A stretch of 64,000 nucleotides of DNA from contig JAJFKX010000025.1 in assembly GCA_021772985.1 (NCBI GenBank), positions 212,630-276,629 on the forward strand. Direction: 5' to 3'. How positions within the stretch are numbered: position 1 is the first letter of the stretch; every line of letters begins with the position of its first letter. Positions 36,620 to 45,788 of the stretch are shown in pieces. Under the pieces are notes generated by a model, which worked only from the letters and a program-made list of their open reading frames with translations, searched no databases and was not told where the DNA came from. This DNA is from Gammaproteobacteria bacterium. GTDB lineage: Bacteria > Pseudomonadota > Gammaproteobacteria > Xanthomonadales > Wenzhouxiangellaceae. The position numbers and the translations under genes are program-made.

Positions 36620-36686
36620 GGTATTTCCTTGTTAAACTGTGCGCGCAGTATAGCGATTTAACATATCTTGATGCAGGTTTTGGCCA

Positions 36687-37409
36687 ATGGCAAAGATTTT
36701 TATTAACTCCATTCCTAAAAGCGGCACTTATCGTGTATCAGCATTATTGCAGCAAGCTGGTATCCAATCGACTGGATTGCATATCACCGATGATAAGGCC
36801 TGGGATTACAGCAACATCGATGTAGAAACTGGCCGCCGCAATCCAGATGCCGCATTGCAGGCTGGATTAAGCCCTGCTGAAGCATTAGCAAGTATTCAAG
36901 ACAATCGGGCTTTGGTCGGCCATTTTGGCTTCAGTATCCAGCATTGCGCACTGCTAAAAGATTTCACCACTATTTTCCTGGTTCGCGATATCCGTGAAGT
37001 GATTGTTTCCTGGTGCCGTTGGCAAGTATTCAGTGGTCAAAATCCTCGCTTGGCAGCCATTGACGATCCACAGCAGATGATCGTCAGCTTTCTGGAGTTA
37101 AGCGCCCGTCCTACAGCGCAGATAGTTATGTCTTTGCTGCCATGGTATTTATATTTACCGCAAACCCATATTTTCCGGGTTGCGGATTTAAAACAACATG
37201 AAACACTGACAAGGTTATTTAAGGTTTGTGGTTGTACCCAAACCAAACTTAATATCGAACAAATCAAAAAAACGGTTGATGGTGAAGAAACCTTGACCAA
37301 GGTGCCGGGCAATAGCTTGATTTCAGACCATTGGTCTGAGCAGGCCGAGCACCTCTTCCGTGCCCATCACCTGCAACAAGCCAATGAAATACTAGGTTTT
37401 GTAGCTTAA
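36687..37409 (+). CDS. Sulfotransferase-like protein (PAPS-dependent fold)
   Basis: 240-aa cytosolic protein. The 5'-phosphosulfate loop NSIPKSGTYRVSALL (7-21) and the 3'-phosphate motif LVRDIREVIVSW (R100 and S108) are both clear, so PAPS binding is likely. The acceptor region is short and not recognisable. No signal peptide or membrane helix is present. It is convergent with the propeller gene at 37444 and unrelated in sequence class to the sulfotransferases at 48191 and 53330. Acceptor unknown. Confidence 0.8.
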   Translation: MAKIFINSIPKSGTYRVSALLQQAGIQSTGLHITDDKAWDYSNIDVETGRRNPDAALQAGLSPAEALASIQDNRALVGHFGFSIQHCALLKDFTTIFLVRDIREVIVSWCRWQVFSGQNPRLAAIDDPQQMIVSFLELSARPTAQIVMSLLPWYLYLPQTHIFRVADLKQHETLTRLFKVCGCTQTKLNIEQIKKTVDGEETLTKVPGNSLISDHWSEQAEHLFRAHHLQQANEILGFVA

Positions 37410-37443
37410 TGAATAATCACATAGCAACTATTGTTACTGGTGA

Positions 37444-39675
37444 TTAATACCCTATTGGATTAGTGTGCTTGTCCAATCTTAATGAACCGGAACCATGCGG
37501 GTTATCAAAATCGACTGATAGACTCGAATCTGGGTTTCGCATCAGCTCGCCTAAAATACCCCACGGCACAGTAACCCGATCATCCGGGTTATACCCTGGC
37601 CCAAATATCGGGCCTGATGACATCCGTGGCTGTCCAACAGGCTCAAATCGGCATCTATCGTATACTGTCCCGCAACCGGATAGTAACCCAAGGTAATACC
37701 AAGCCTGATTACCTTGCTGATCATAAGTCAACCATAAACCAACGATCTTGCGTGAGCGAATATCATTATTATCCACTTTGGCAGGCATGAAGATAAACCC
37801 TTCACCACTGCGTGATTGATCAAAAAATGACCCGACCATTGATGGCCCATTGTTGGCTGGACCACCGGTATTAGACCTGACAATTCTTGGATATTTAAAT
37901 CTTGATGATAGCTCGACACTTTCAGTATCGATAATAAAACCTCGATCACATTCATAAGTATTGTCCACCAATGTAGTTATCGGTAACGAATCACTACCAA
38001 ATTCATTACTTTGGTAGCTTAGCTGACCATTCCGGCAATCAGTAAAGCTGACTTCGACACTACCCCAGGACTCAACAACTTTATCATTGGGGTTAAACAA
38101 ACCAATCGGAAATTGCGGGCCTCGTGCGCGAACTAATTGTATGTTGATGGTTCCATTTTCCAATCTACCAACACCCCGAACCCACATTTGCTTACCGGAT
38201 AAATCATAAGTAAACCAATGCAACTGCAAGCGGTTACCGAGCAACACTTCCAGGGTAATACCTTGACCATTGAATTGCGGGCCAAACCACCATAAACCAG
38301 TTATCGCCGGGTCTAATGCAGGCTGAGCTGTGAAAATAGATAGTTGATGAATATTCTGCTCATTCCGCGCTATTAATAAACGGTTATTGCTGGCGCTTAC
38401 ACGAAAATAATCAATCCCCAAGCCAATTTGGCCATTCCTAACGATGGTCTGAATACTCTGATTGCCTTTATCGGCAATTATTTGCTGCACCCCTTTGCGG
38501 ATGCCCCCGGCTTCGGACGCGTAACTGGTAATCGTCCCCCGGTTTAGGCCTTGATTATCCCTTTGAAAAATTCCAACCCCATCAATATCGGTTAGTTGAT
38601 CAGTTATTTTGATATTATGGCCTAGAAACTCCAATACGCCAATCTGTTGAAATAAATTATCCCGATCCGGTTCAAACCAGATAATTTCACTTTCCCCATC
38701 AAAGGCGGCGAAGTAAGTGACATAAACAACTAGCTTATCTTGTTGCCGGTAAAGCTGGTCGGTATCTTGTAAGCGATCATTTCGATTTTGATCAGGAAAA
38801 ATACCTGTCAATCTAGATAACTCTAACGTTTGACGAAGCTCGATTTGACCAACACCTGAACTTAGCCCATAAATTTCTATCGCTGTGTGGTAAAAATTTG
38901 TAGCAGGGGAATTTATAGAACCCTCTTTATATCTATCAAAAACATGGCTATTGATGAAAATTGTTTCACCATTAATCAGAAAATCATGGCCATAAATTGA
39001 TGCATCACCACTAAATTGCCGGGTAACATTCCAGTTTTCATTGCCATCGTTTTCTAGCATATTGACTGTTTTTGAAATAACCCGACCCTGGGGGATAGCA
39101 GGATCTCTCCCCTGGTTACCCTGCACCAGGATACGAATACCATCAGTTTCTACTCTGGTACCCCAGGCGAGGTCTTTATTTTCACCAGAACCAGGTACAT
39201 ACGCCGATGCAATCAATGGCATGCCGTCGGTAGTATTACCGTTCGCATCCAATCGATAGATATATACAGCTCCAACCGAAGGTAACTCTTCAGGCTCAAT
39301 AAAAACCTGCCCGGGGGCACCTATCACCAGCAGACCATCGGCATAACCCACAGAAAAACCAAAGCCATCATGGCTGCTGCAATCCCTGCCAAAATCTTGT
39401 GCTGATAATATTTGCTGCGGCTCAAAACGCCCATTTCCGTTCTCAGCCAGCAACAGTACTTCACCACAACCTGTCCCACCGTCCAGGTTTGGGTGTGTCA
39501 CCAATAACATGTCTTCTATGAAAACAGCCTCCAGTCGGGGGTCCTGGGCTATTTCATTGTCAAGTTCAATCGTCTGAGAAAAAGTCCAGTTATTTAGTGG
39601 TGTCATCTGTGCATTTGCTGAAAAGCAGATAAACGCAATCAATATGACCAATCCATTGGTGTGTGAGGTTTCCAT
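37444..39675 (-). CDS. Secreted propeller protein with WFTYD repeats, paralog 1
   Basis: 743-aa exported protein. Signal peptide ends CFSANAQ. The N-terminal half is an FG-GAP/propeller-like region (e.g. FGFSVGYADGLLVIGAPGQV, a typical blade). The C-terminal half holds two related modules. Module 1 reads ITGLWWFGPQFNGQGI, LHWFTYDLSGKQMW, then a WG and FTDCRNGQLSY block. Module 2 has the SRSGEGF and LTYDQQGNQAWY motifs. Such W-(F)TYD-G-Q-W modules recur in secreted proteins of marine and soil Gammaproteobacteria, with unknown function. It is a tandem paralog of the gene at 40146-42350. ATG 39675 follows GGGAA. Confidence 0.8.
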   Translation of the reverse strand: METSHTNGLVILIAFICFSANAQMTPLNNWTFSQTIELDNEIAQDPRLEAVFIEDMLLVTHPNLDGGTGCGEVLLLAENGNGRFEPQQILSAQDFGRDCSSHDGFGFSVGYADGLLVIGAPGQVFIEPEELPSVGAVYIYRLDANGNTTDGMPLIASAYVPGSGENKDLAWGTRVETDGIRILVQGNQGRDPAIPQGRVISKTVNMLENDGNENWNVTRQFSGDASIYGHDFLINGETIFINSHVFDRYKEGSINSPATNFYHTAIEIYGLSSGVGQIELRQTLELSRLTGIFPDQNRNDRLQDTDQLYRQQDKLVVYVTYFAAFDGESEIIWFEPDRDNLFQQIGVLEFLGHNIKITDQLTDIDGVGIFQRDNQGLNRGTITSYASEAGGIRKGVQQIIADKGNQSIQTIVRNGQIGLGIDYFRVSASNNRLLIARNEQNIHQLSIFTAQPALDPAITGLWWFGPQFNGQGITLEVLLGNRLQLHWFTYDLSGKQMWVRGVGRLENGTINIQLVRARGPQFPIGLFNPNDKVVESWGSVEVSFTDCRNGQLSYQSNEFGSDSLPITTLVDNTYECDRGFIIDTESVELSSRFKYPRIVRSNTGGPANNGPSMVGSFFDQSRSGEGFIFMPAKVDNNDIRSRKIVGLWLTYDQQGNQAWYYLGLLSGCGTVYDRCRFEPVGQPRMSSGPIFGPGYNPDDRVTVPWGILGELMRNPDSSLSVDFDNPHGSGSLRLDKHTNPIGY

Positions 39676-39789
39676 TGCAATATTTCCCGATTTTTATATG
39701 AAGTTTATAGTAATAAATACCATGGTGCTGTAAGAGCACTATAAGGTTTTTTGCTGAATGGAACATTAACAGTCATCTGTTGGCAGAAT

Positions 39790-39815
39790 AAAGCCCTGCA
39801 TTGCAGAGCTTTTTT
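39790..39815. repeat. Decayed copy of the hppA terminator hairpin
   Basis: AAAGCCCTGCATTGCAGAGC, then TTTTTT, is the same element as the perfect hairpin at 42451-42477 (AAAAAGCCCCGC-ATT-GCGGGGCTTTTT) with several substitutions. It lies at about the same distance (115 vs 101 bp) upstream of the paralog start. It looks like a relic copied with the gene. Confidence 0.6.
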
Positions 39816-40035
39816 CTGTGTGATTATTAAATTTAACACATCAATAAAAATATTTTTAATTTGAATTATCGACCCTTTACCGTCTTGTCGTAGCCAATAG
39901 GCAAAGTCGCCCGCTCTAACACCTAAATGCCACTGTCATATGAGTTTGAAAGAATGATGCAATAATTGATGACATAAAAGGATTTTATTATGAAGCAAGC
40001 CTGGACTCGAGTGGGCTGGTGGTATCCCTTGGGAT

Positions 40036-40131
40036 AGAGACCACCCCGTTTTCCAGCTTACCGACACCGCACATCCACATTTGATTGCCCGATAGATCAT
40101 AAGTAAACCAATGCAGCTACAACCGATGCTC
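40036..40131 (-). pseudogene. Fragment of a third propeller/WFTYD paralog
   Basis: Read leftwards from 40131 the translation is EHRL*LHWFTYDLSGNQMW, then MCGVGKLENG. It matches internal module 1 of both neighbours (RLQLHWFTYDLSGKQMW and VRGVGRLENG in paralog 1). A TAG interrupts it after four codons, and similarity ends abruptly after GKLENG. It has no start, signal peptide or remaining domains. It is probably the residue of an additional duplicate lost by deletion or recombination. Being 15 bp beyond the stop of paralog 2, it could also be read through as 3' UTR. Confidence 0.8.
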
Positions 40132-40145
40132 CTTAAGTAATTTAG

Positions 40146-42350
40146 TTAATATCCAATAGCATCGGAAAGTTTCTGCAACGTTAGTGTCCCAGAACCATCA
40201 GGATTGCTAAAGTTAACGGAAACAAATAATTCGCTGTCAAAAGTGGCTGGTGTTATGAAGACCTGATTGATCTCCCCCAAAAACCCCCATGGTGTGATGA
40301 CTCTATCATTCGGATCATAAGCTGGGCCGAATACTGGTCCTTCCGGTCGGCGCGGTTGTCCAACCGGCTGCCACCTGCAAGGAGTAATTGAAAAAAAACA
40401 ATCTTCGAATTCTCCCAGATAATACCAAGCCTGTTCTCCCTGCTGATTATAAGTTAACCATAAACCTACAATATTGCGTGAATCTGGATTAGCTGTATCT
40501 ACTCGTGCTGGCAAAAAGATAAACCCTTCACCACTACGAGTTTCATCAAATGCCGATCCAATAATGGTTTGCTTCGCTTTGGTATAAGGAGTCCCTGTAT
40601 TTTGCCTGGAAATTCTAAACCTATTGGCAAGTTCATTGCCCTCAGCATCAGCAATAAAACCTCGCTTACAAACAATGCCGTTATCTACCAAGGGAAAGAT
40701 CGCCAAAGTTGCACTGCCGAACTCATCGCTTTGATATTTTAGCTGGCCGTTACGACAATCAGAGAAGGTAATTTCAGCATTTCCCCAAGCTTCAACCACT
40801 CTATCAGCAGGGTTAAACTGCCCAATTCTAAACCGTGGTCCACGTGCCCTGACCAATTGCATTTTGACTTTGCCATTTACCAACTTACCCGATCCACGAA
40901 CCCACATTTGATTACCGGATAGATCATAAGTAAACCAGTGAATCAACAAACGGTTATTCAATAATACTTCCATTGTTATTCCCTGGCCATTGAATTGCTG
41001 GCCAAGCCACCACAAACCAGTGATTGCTGGATCAAGCGCAGGCCTGGATGCAAAAATTTTGAATTCTTGTTGGCTGGTTATCAGCAAGCGGTCATTGCTG
41101 GCGTTTATGCGGATAGAATCAACATCAAATATACTAAGCGCCTGATTGTCCTGATTTGAAATGACACGTTGTGATATCTTATTTATAGTGGATTGATCCA
41201 ATCTATAAGATGTAATGGCAGCACGGCCACTAGGGCCAGCCTCAGCAACTGCAATACCATCAGTATTTGAAAGTTGACCATCAAGCTCCAGAAACTGTGT
41301 CCCAAAAAACTGTGAATCGGCGGCTTGATATAAATTCTCTTGACCAACCTCAAACCAGCTGATGCTGCTCGATCCAGAAAATGTCCCACCGAAAGGTGCA
41401 AATACGATTAGATCATCATTTTGTAAATACAGCTGATCAACATCAAGATAATTATCCTGGCGTTGTCCATTTGTAAATGCTGCAGTCCTGTTTCTAAGGT
41501 TAATAGCCTGGCGTTGAATAACATTAATGCCCTCGTCAATATCATAAATTTCAATACTTGTGTTATATCTGTTAAGAGGGCTTACATTAATAAACCCTTC
41601 TACAAAAAAAACAAACTCATGACTATTGATAAAAACCGTGTGATCTTTAATCAAAAAATCATGCCCATAAATAGTCGAGTCACCAGTAAACTCTTGTATT
41701 ATGTGCCAACTACCATCGACACTGGACTCCAGCAAATTAACAGTCTGCGCCAATGCACGATTATGTGCCAACTCCGTTTCTACACCAACGGCTTGGTTGC
41801 CCTGCACTAAGATATGCATACCATCGGTTTTCACTCTGCTTCCCCAGGCTAAATTTCCAGCCATCCCAGTGCCTTGAATATGCGCTGATGCAATTAATCG
41901 CCCATCAACATTATTTTCCAAACGATACGCATAAACATTTCCATTCGATAATTCCTGTCCTGCCTCGGTAAATACTTGCCCTGGCGCACCGATAATCAAC
42001 AAACCATCCGCATAATCAACTGAAAAACCAAAACCATCCTGTTCATCACAACCACCACCAAAATCCTCAGCTGATAAATTTTGTATTTGAACAAAATTGC
42101 CATCCTCACCGGCAGCCAGCAGCAGCGCTTCACCACAGCCTGTTCCAGTGTCCAGACTTGGGTGTGTCACCAATAACATGTCTTCTATGAAAAAACTCTC
42201 CAAACGCGAATCTTCAGTAACCTCTTCATCAAGTTCGATAATCTGAGAAAAATCCCAATTGGTGAGTGGTGAGGTCTGTGCATTTGCCGATAAACAGATG
42301 CATGCAATCAACATGGTCAATCCAGTTGTTTGTAGGAGAAACGCTTTCAT
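40146..42350 (-). CDS. Secreted propeller protein with WFTYD repeats, paralog 2
   Basis: 734-aa exported paralog of the 37444 gene. Signal peptide ends CLSANAQ. The order is the same: a FG-GAP-like N half (HPSLDTGTGCGEALLL, then FGFSVDYADGLLIIGAPGQV), then module 1 (ITGLWWLGQQFNGQGITMEV, HWFTYDLSGNQMWVRGSG, FSDCRNGQLKY) and module 2 (DETRSGEGF, LTYNQQGEQAWY). The ending DAIGY corresponds to NPIGY in paralog 1. Start ATG 42350 follows GAGGGAACC. Function is not known. It may be a surface or extracellular binding protein, since propellers of this kind usually bind ligands or partners. Confidence 0.8.
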   Translation of the reverse strand: MKAFLLQTTGLTMLIACICLSANAQTSPLTNWDFSQIIELDEEVTEDSRLESFFIEDMLLVTHPSLDTGTGCGEALLLAAGEDGNFVQIQNLSAEDFGGGCDEQDGFGFSVDYADGLLIIGAPGQVFTEAGQELSNGNVYAYRLENNVDGRLIASAHIQGTGMAGNLAWGSRVKTDGMHILVQGNQAVGVETELAHNRALAQTVNLLESSVDGSWHIIQEFTGDSTIYGHDFLIKDHTVFINSHEFVFFVEGFINVSPLNRYNTSIEIYDIDEGINVIQRQAINLRNRTAAFTNGQRQDNYLDVDQLYLQNDDLIVFAPFGGTFSGSSSISWFEVGQENLYQAADSQFFGTQFLELDGQLSNTDGIAVAEAGPSGRAAITSYRLDQSTINKISQRVISNQDNQALSIFDVDSIRINASNDRLLITSQQEFKIFASRPALDPAITGLWWLGQQFNGQGITMEVLLNNRLLIHWFTYDLSGNQMWVRGSGKLVNGKVKMQLVRARGPRFRIGQFNPADRVVEAWGNAEITFSDCRNGQLKYQSDEFGSATLAIFPLVDNGIVCKRGFIADAEGNELANRFRISRQNTGTPYTKAKQTIIGSAFDETRSGEGFIFLPARVDTANPDSRNIVGLWLTYNQQGEQAWYYLGEFEDCFFSITPCRWQPVGQPRRPEGPVFGPAYDPNDRVITPWGFLGEINQVFITPATFDSELFVSVNFSNPDGSGTLTLQKLSDAIGY

Positions 42351-42450
42351 CAGAGGTTCCCTCAGTTTATACGAAACTTATAGTAATAAATCTCATGCAA
42401 TTGTACGTATCCTCCCTGAATGGAATGTTAACAATTTCCGTACCACACAC

Positions 42451-42477
42451 AAAAAGCCCCGCATTGCGGGGCTTTTT
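42451..42477. terminator. Rho-independent terminator of hppA (bidirectional)
   Basis: AAAAAGCCCCGC and GCGGGGCTTTTT form a perfect 12-bp stem with an ATT loop, with T runs on both strands. It lies 18 bp past the hppA stop and upstream of propeller paralog 2. A degraded copy is at 39790-39815. Confidence 0.92.
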
Positions 42478-42495
42478 AACGAATCAAGATTGAAA

Positions 42496-44511
42496 TTAAC
42501 GTGTCAACAATGGCGCTATTACCAGACTGACAATCGCCATTACGTTGATCAGAATATTCATCGCCGGCCCAGAGGTATCCTTGAATGGATCGCCTACGGT
42601 ATCACCAACAACAACGGCAGTATGCGTGTCGGAACCTTTACCGCCATAATTACCTTTTTCAACAAATTTCTTGGCATTGTCCCAGGCGCCACCAGCATTG
42701 GCCATCATCAACGCCAGCAATACACAGGAAACCAAGGCTCCAACCAATAGTCCACCCAATGCATGTGCACCCAGTACAAAACCAACCACAATCGGTGCAA
42801 ACACCGCCAAAGCACCAGGTAGAATCATGCGCTGCAACGCCGCCCGAGTTGCAATATCTATACACCTCGCATTATCCGGTTTACCGGTGCCTTCCAGCAG
42901 TCCCGGTATTTCCTTAAACTGACGGCGGATTTCATTGATCATTTCAAATGCTGCATCTCCAACAGCACGCATGGTGATGGCCGACACCAGGAATGGAAAA
43001 ATACCACCTAAAAACATACCCATCAGCACATTCGGATTGCTGATATCTAGAGTAAAGCCCGGAATATGACCTGCTACGGTTTTAATAAACGCGGCAATAA
43101 TCGCCAACGCCGCCAAACCAGCTGCACCAATCGCAAAACCTTTACCAATAGCAGCAGTGGTGTTACCCACTTCGTCCAGGCCATCGGTAATTTCCCGTAC
43201 GTCATCACCTAAACCAGCCATCTCAGCAATACCACCGGCGTTATCAGCTACCGGTCCATATGCATCAATCGCCATGGTGATACCAACAGTCGCCAACATC
43301 CCGACCGCAGCAATACCTACGCCGTATACACCTGCGCCTTCTGGTAACAAAATACTGGTCACAAAGATAATGGCAGCAATAATCAGAACCGGTATTGTTA
43401 CCGATTCCATGCCTGTCGCCAAGCCGGAAATCATCACTGTTGCAGGACCGGTCTGCCCATCTTTGGCGATGTTGCGTACCGGTTTTCCACCCGTGTAATA
43501 CTCGGTAATCAAACCAATCCCAATGCCACCCACAGCCCCGGCAACCACACACCACCAGACATTACTGCTAACACCTAACGCACTAACAATGAACCAGGCA
43601 GCGCCGATAAAAATGACGGCAGCGCCAAATGTGCCGAAACGCAGCGCTTTGGCCGGTTCGCTGCTGGATGCCATTCTGACAATGGCAATACCCAAAATGG
43701 AACACAACAGCCCACCAGATGCCAATGCCAATGGCAGGAACATCAGGTTCTGCCTCTCGCCTAATATTGAACTTGCTGCAAAAGTGCTGGCAATCGCGAT
43801 ACAGGCAATCATGGAACCACAATAAGACTCGAAAATATCTGAGCCCATACCCGCAACATCACCAACATTATCACCAACGTTATCAGCAATAACACCTGGA
43901 TTACGCGGATCATCTTCTGGGATGCCAGCTTCAATCTTGCCTACCAAATCTGCCCCGACATCAGCACTTTTGGTGAAAATCCCGCCGCCAACACGTGAGA
44001 ACAATGCCACCGTTGAGGCACCCATACCGAAACCATGAATAGCTTCAGCATGCTGCGGATCACTGCCAAAAAAGAAATACAGGCCACCCAAACCTAATAA
44101 CCCCATTGCGGCGATGGTCAGGCCCATTACTGAACCACCATAAAATGCAACAGACAAAGCGCTTGCAGGTCCTTCAGTTGCAGCAGCTGTTGTAGTCCGA
44201 ACATTTGCCTTGGTTGCAGTATGCATCCCGATATAACCGGCAATTGCTGAACTCAATGCTCCCGTTACAAACGCAGCAGCAGTATGCCAACTTGGAAATG
44301 CGAAGAACAAACCGATAGCTAAAGCGAGCGCAAACATACCCAAAATTGAGTATTCACGCTTCATGAACACCATAGCGCCATCGTGAATTGCTTCGGCGAT
44401 TTCCGCTACTTTGCCTTCACCAGCTGGTCGGCGCATAATCATCTGATAGATGACAAAAGCCGCCAGCAAACCGAATCCGCCTAGTAACGGCGGTATAAGT
44501 GATTGATCCAT
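42496..44511 (-). CDS. hppA: Membrane-bound ion-translocating pyrophosphatase
   Basis: Couples PPi hydrolysis to H+ (or Na+) pumping across the inner membrane; 671 aa, about 16 transmembrane helices. The PPi site is visible in [20 protein letters not shown] and in [18 protein letters not shown]. The K+-control motif reads [10 protein letters not shown], with Ala at the position where potassium-independent enzymes have Lys, so a K+-stimulated subtype is likely. H+ versus Na+ specificity cannot be settled here. ATG 44511 is preferred to TTG 44523 because it follows GGAAAG. It helps save energy under ATP limitation. Confidence 0.95.
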   Translation of the reverse strand: MDQSLIPPLLGGFGLLAAFVIYQMIMRRPAGEGKVAEIAEAIHDGAMVFMKREYSILGMFALALAIGLFFAFPSWHTAAAFVTGALSSAIAGYIGMHTATKANVRTTTAAATEGPASALSVAFYGGSVMGLTIAAMGLLGLGGLYFFFGSDPQHAEAIHGFGMGASTVALFSRVGGGIFTKSADVGADLVGKIEAGIPEDDPRNPGVIADNVGDNVGDVAGMGSDIFESYCGSMIACIAIASTFAASSILGERQNLMFLPLALASGGLLCSILGIAIVRMASSSEPAKALRFGTFGAAVIFIGAAWFIVSALGVSSNVWWCVVAGAVGGIGIGLITEYYTGGKPVRNIAKDGQTGPATVMISGLATGMESVTIPVLIIAAIIFVTSILLPEGAGVYGVGIAAVGMLATVGITMAIDAYGPVADNAGGIAEMAGLGDDVREITDGLDEVGNTTAAIGKGFAIGAAGLAALAIIAAFIKTVAGHIPGFTLDISNPNVLMGMFLGGIFPFLVSAITMRAVGDAAFEMINEIRRQFKEIPGLLEGTGKPDNARCIDIATRAALQRMILPGALAVFAPIVVGFVLGAHALGGLLVGALVSCVLLALMMANAGGAWDNAKKFVEKGNYGGKGSDTHTAVVVGDTVGDPFKDTSGPAMNILINVMAIVSLVIAPLLTR

Positions 44512-44616
44512 AATACTTTCCAATATTTAGATGAGTTAGAAATCGTTACCTGTTATTCCCTGGCAAACGAAATACATAAACCGGCTATTTTACTAGTTCT
44601 GCCAGCCTTTGAGCAA

Positions 44617-45531
44617 TCAATTGTTCTCACGTTCTTGCCGGTTACGGAAAAATTGCCCTGCGACTGGCCAAAGATGCCATGCGGCTGAGTCTTCATTTAG
44701 ATTACGTTGCAGCAATGTTTGTAAATCATCATATAAGACCGCGCTGTTTTGATAAGTCCCTTTTTGTTCCAGCTCCAGGATTCGCTGACCTGTTCGGTTA
44801 TTGATAACCACCCTGAAAAACACTGTACTGATTTTCATCTTTATAACCACATTCACCAGCCCGGAACTGAGTTTTACCGGTTGATCACAAATCATGATTT
44901 GATGGTTCTGCTCACCCGGTGCTGCCGGCACATCTGCCAGCACCAATACCGAACCCTTATTTTGGAATGCTTTGATAAGCTTGCGTGGATAACTGCCCGG
45001 AGTGTAACGTTTGCCTGGGAACAGCCTTTCTAAATGACGTCGTCTTAAACTGACATACAAGTATTGGATTAATCTGCCTCGGAACTCCTCGCGCTGACGC
45101 TTGCGCAAAATGTAAACGACTTGATGTCCGTTGGCCTTGAGTTGATGCAGTACCGAAAAGCCGGTACTCCAATGTGTACCGATCACTACAAAAGCGCCAG
45201 CCTCCGGAAAATCACCATTCCGAATGATCTGCTTGCGAAGCTTCCAGGGGGTCAGAATCGATAACCAGATATCAACATGATCCAGCAATATATTACAGCG
45301 ATGGTCAGCCAGCCATTGTTTTTCATCCGCAATAGTCATGTACTGTCGGCAGTTTCCCAGAGCACGCCTAGCCTGTTTCTCGAATAGCGGTGTTTTGCGG
45401 CACAATCCACGCATCAAATGCCAACTCAAACGCCACGGAAGCACCGCTATCATTATCGGTATTAAAAACAAGGTCAGGCAATCTTTGCCTTCCGTCAGTA
45501 CTCTGTTTAACTTGTTGGTAATAAACTGCAT
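44617..45531 (-). CDS. LpxL-like acyltransferase homolog lacking the catalytic acid
   Basis: 304-aa protein with a hydrophobic helix near the N terminus (LFLIPIMIAVLPWRLSW) and the fold pattern of lipid A/lysophospholipid acyltransferases. The H of the HX4(D/E) motif is present in VIGTHWSTGFSVL, but the acid position is Phe. LADVPAAPGEQ resembles the substrate-binding ADQ-P-- block. It may be catalytically altered or use another residue. It is upstream of hppA on the same strand and divergent from the modification operon at 45789, across 257 bp. Its link to that operon is suggestive only. Confidence 0.65.
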   Translation of the reverse strand: MQFITNKLNRVLTEGKDCLTLFLIPIMIAVLPWRLSWHLMRGLCRKTPLFEKQARRALGNCRQYMTIADEKQWLADHRCNILLDHVDIWLSILTPWKLRKQIIRNGDFPEAGAFVVIGTHWSTGFSVLHQLKANGHQVVYILRKRQREEFRGRLIQYLYVSLRRRHLERLFPGKRYTPGSYPRKLIKAFQNKGSVLVLADVPAAPGEQNHQIMICDQPVKLSSGLVNVVIKMKISTVFFRVVINNRTGQRILELEQKGTYQNSAVLYDDLQTLLQRNLNEDSAAWHLWPVAGQFFRNRQERENN

Positions 45532-45778
45532 GTTTTTTGGTTATTGCAGGCAAAACAGCCAGCGTTTCTCATTATCAGCGCACAACGACACAGCTCGGGA
45601 ATTATAAGCTAGCACCGCCTCAATCCCTAACCCGGCAATTGGAGCAAAATCTAAAGCTGCCTGCTATTATCGGGGATTCGGTTAATGCTGCTGTATCCGC
45701 ATGACTGGATCATTTCATAATAAGTAACTGGTGCACTCGAAAAGAACTCAATATCAGCTATTCACCTCCAAATCCATC

Positions 45779-45784
45779 TATAAT
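45779..45784 (+). promoter_or_regulatory. TATAAT box directly before the modification operon
   Basis: A consensus -10 TATAAT ends only 4 bases before the ATGATG start. A transcript from it would begin near the start codon, so translation would be leaderless. No Shine-Dalgarno is seen upstream of the ATG. No good -35 hexamer was found at 16-18 bp. This may be chance in AT-rich DNA. Confidence 0.35.
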
Positions 45785-45788
45785 TAAT

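Larger units (their letters stand above)
39676..40145. other. Intergenic region between the two propeller paralogs
   Basis: 470 bp with duplication debris rather than an intact gene. Near 39700 there is a promoter-proximal block AGTTTATAGTAATAAAT shared with the other paralog's leader (AACTTATAGTAATAAAT near 42380). The region also contains a decayed terminator hairpin (39790-39815) and a fragment of a third copy (40036-40131). Confidence 0.7.

Noticed and set aside
37410..37443. Convergent terminator in the 34-bp gap (AATCAC...GTGATT)
   Set aside because: Stem has a mismatch and no T run on either side; not strong enough to list as a feature.
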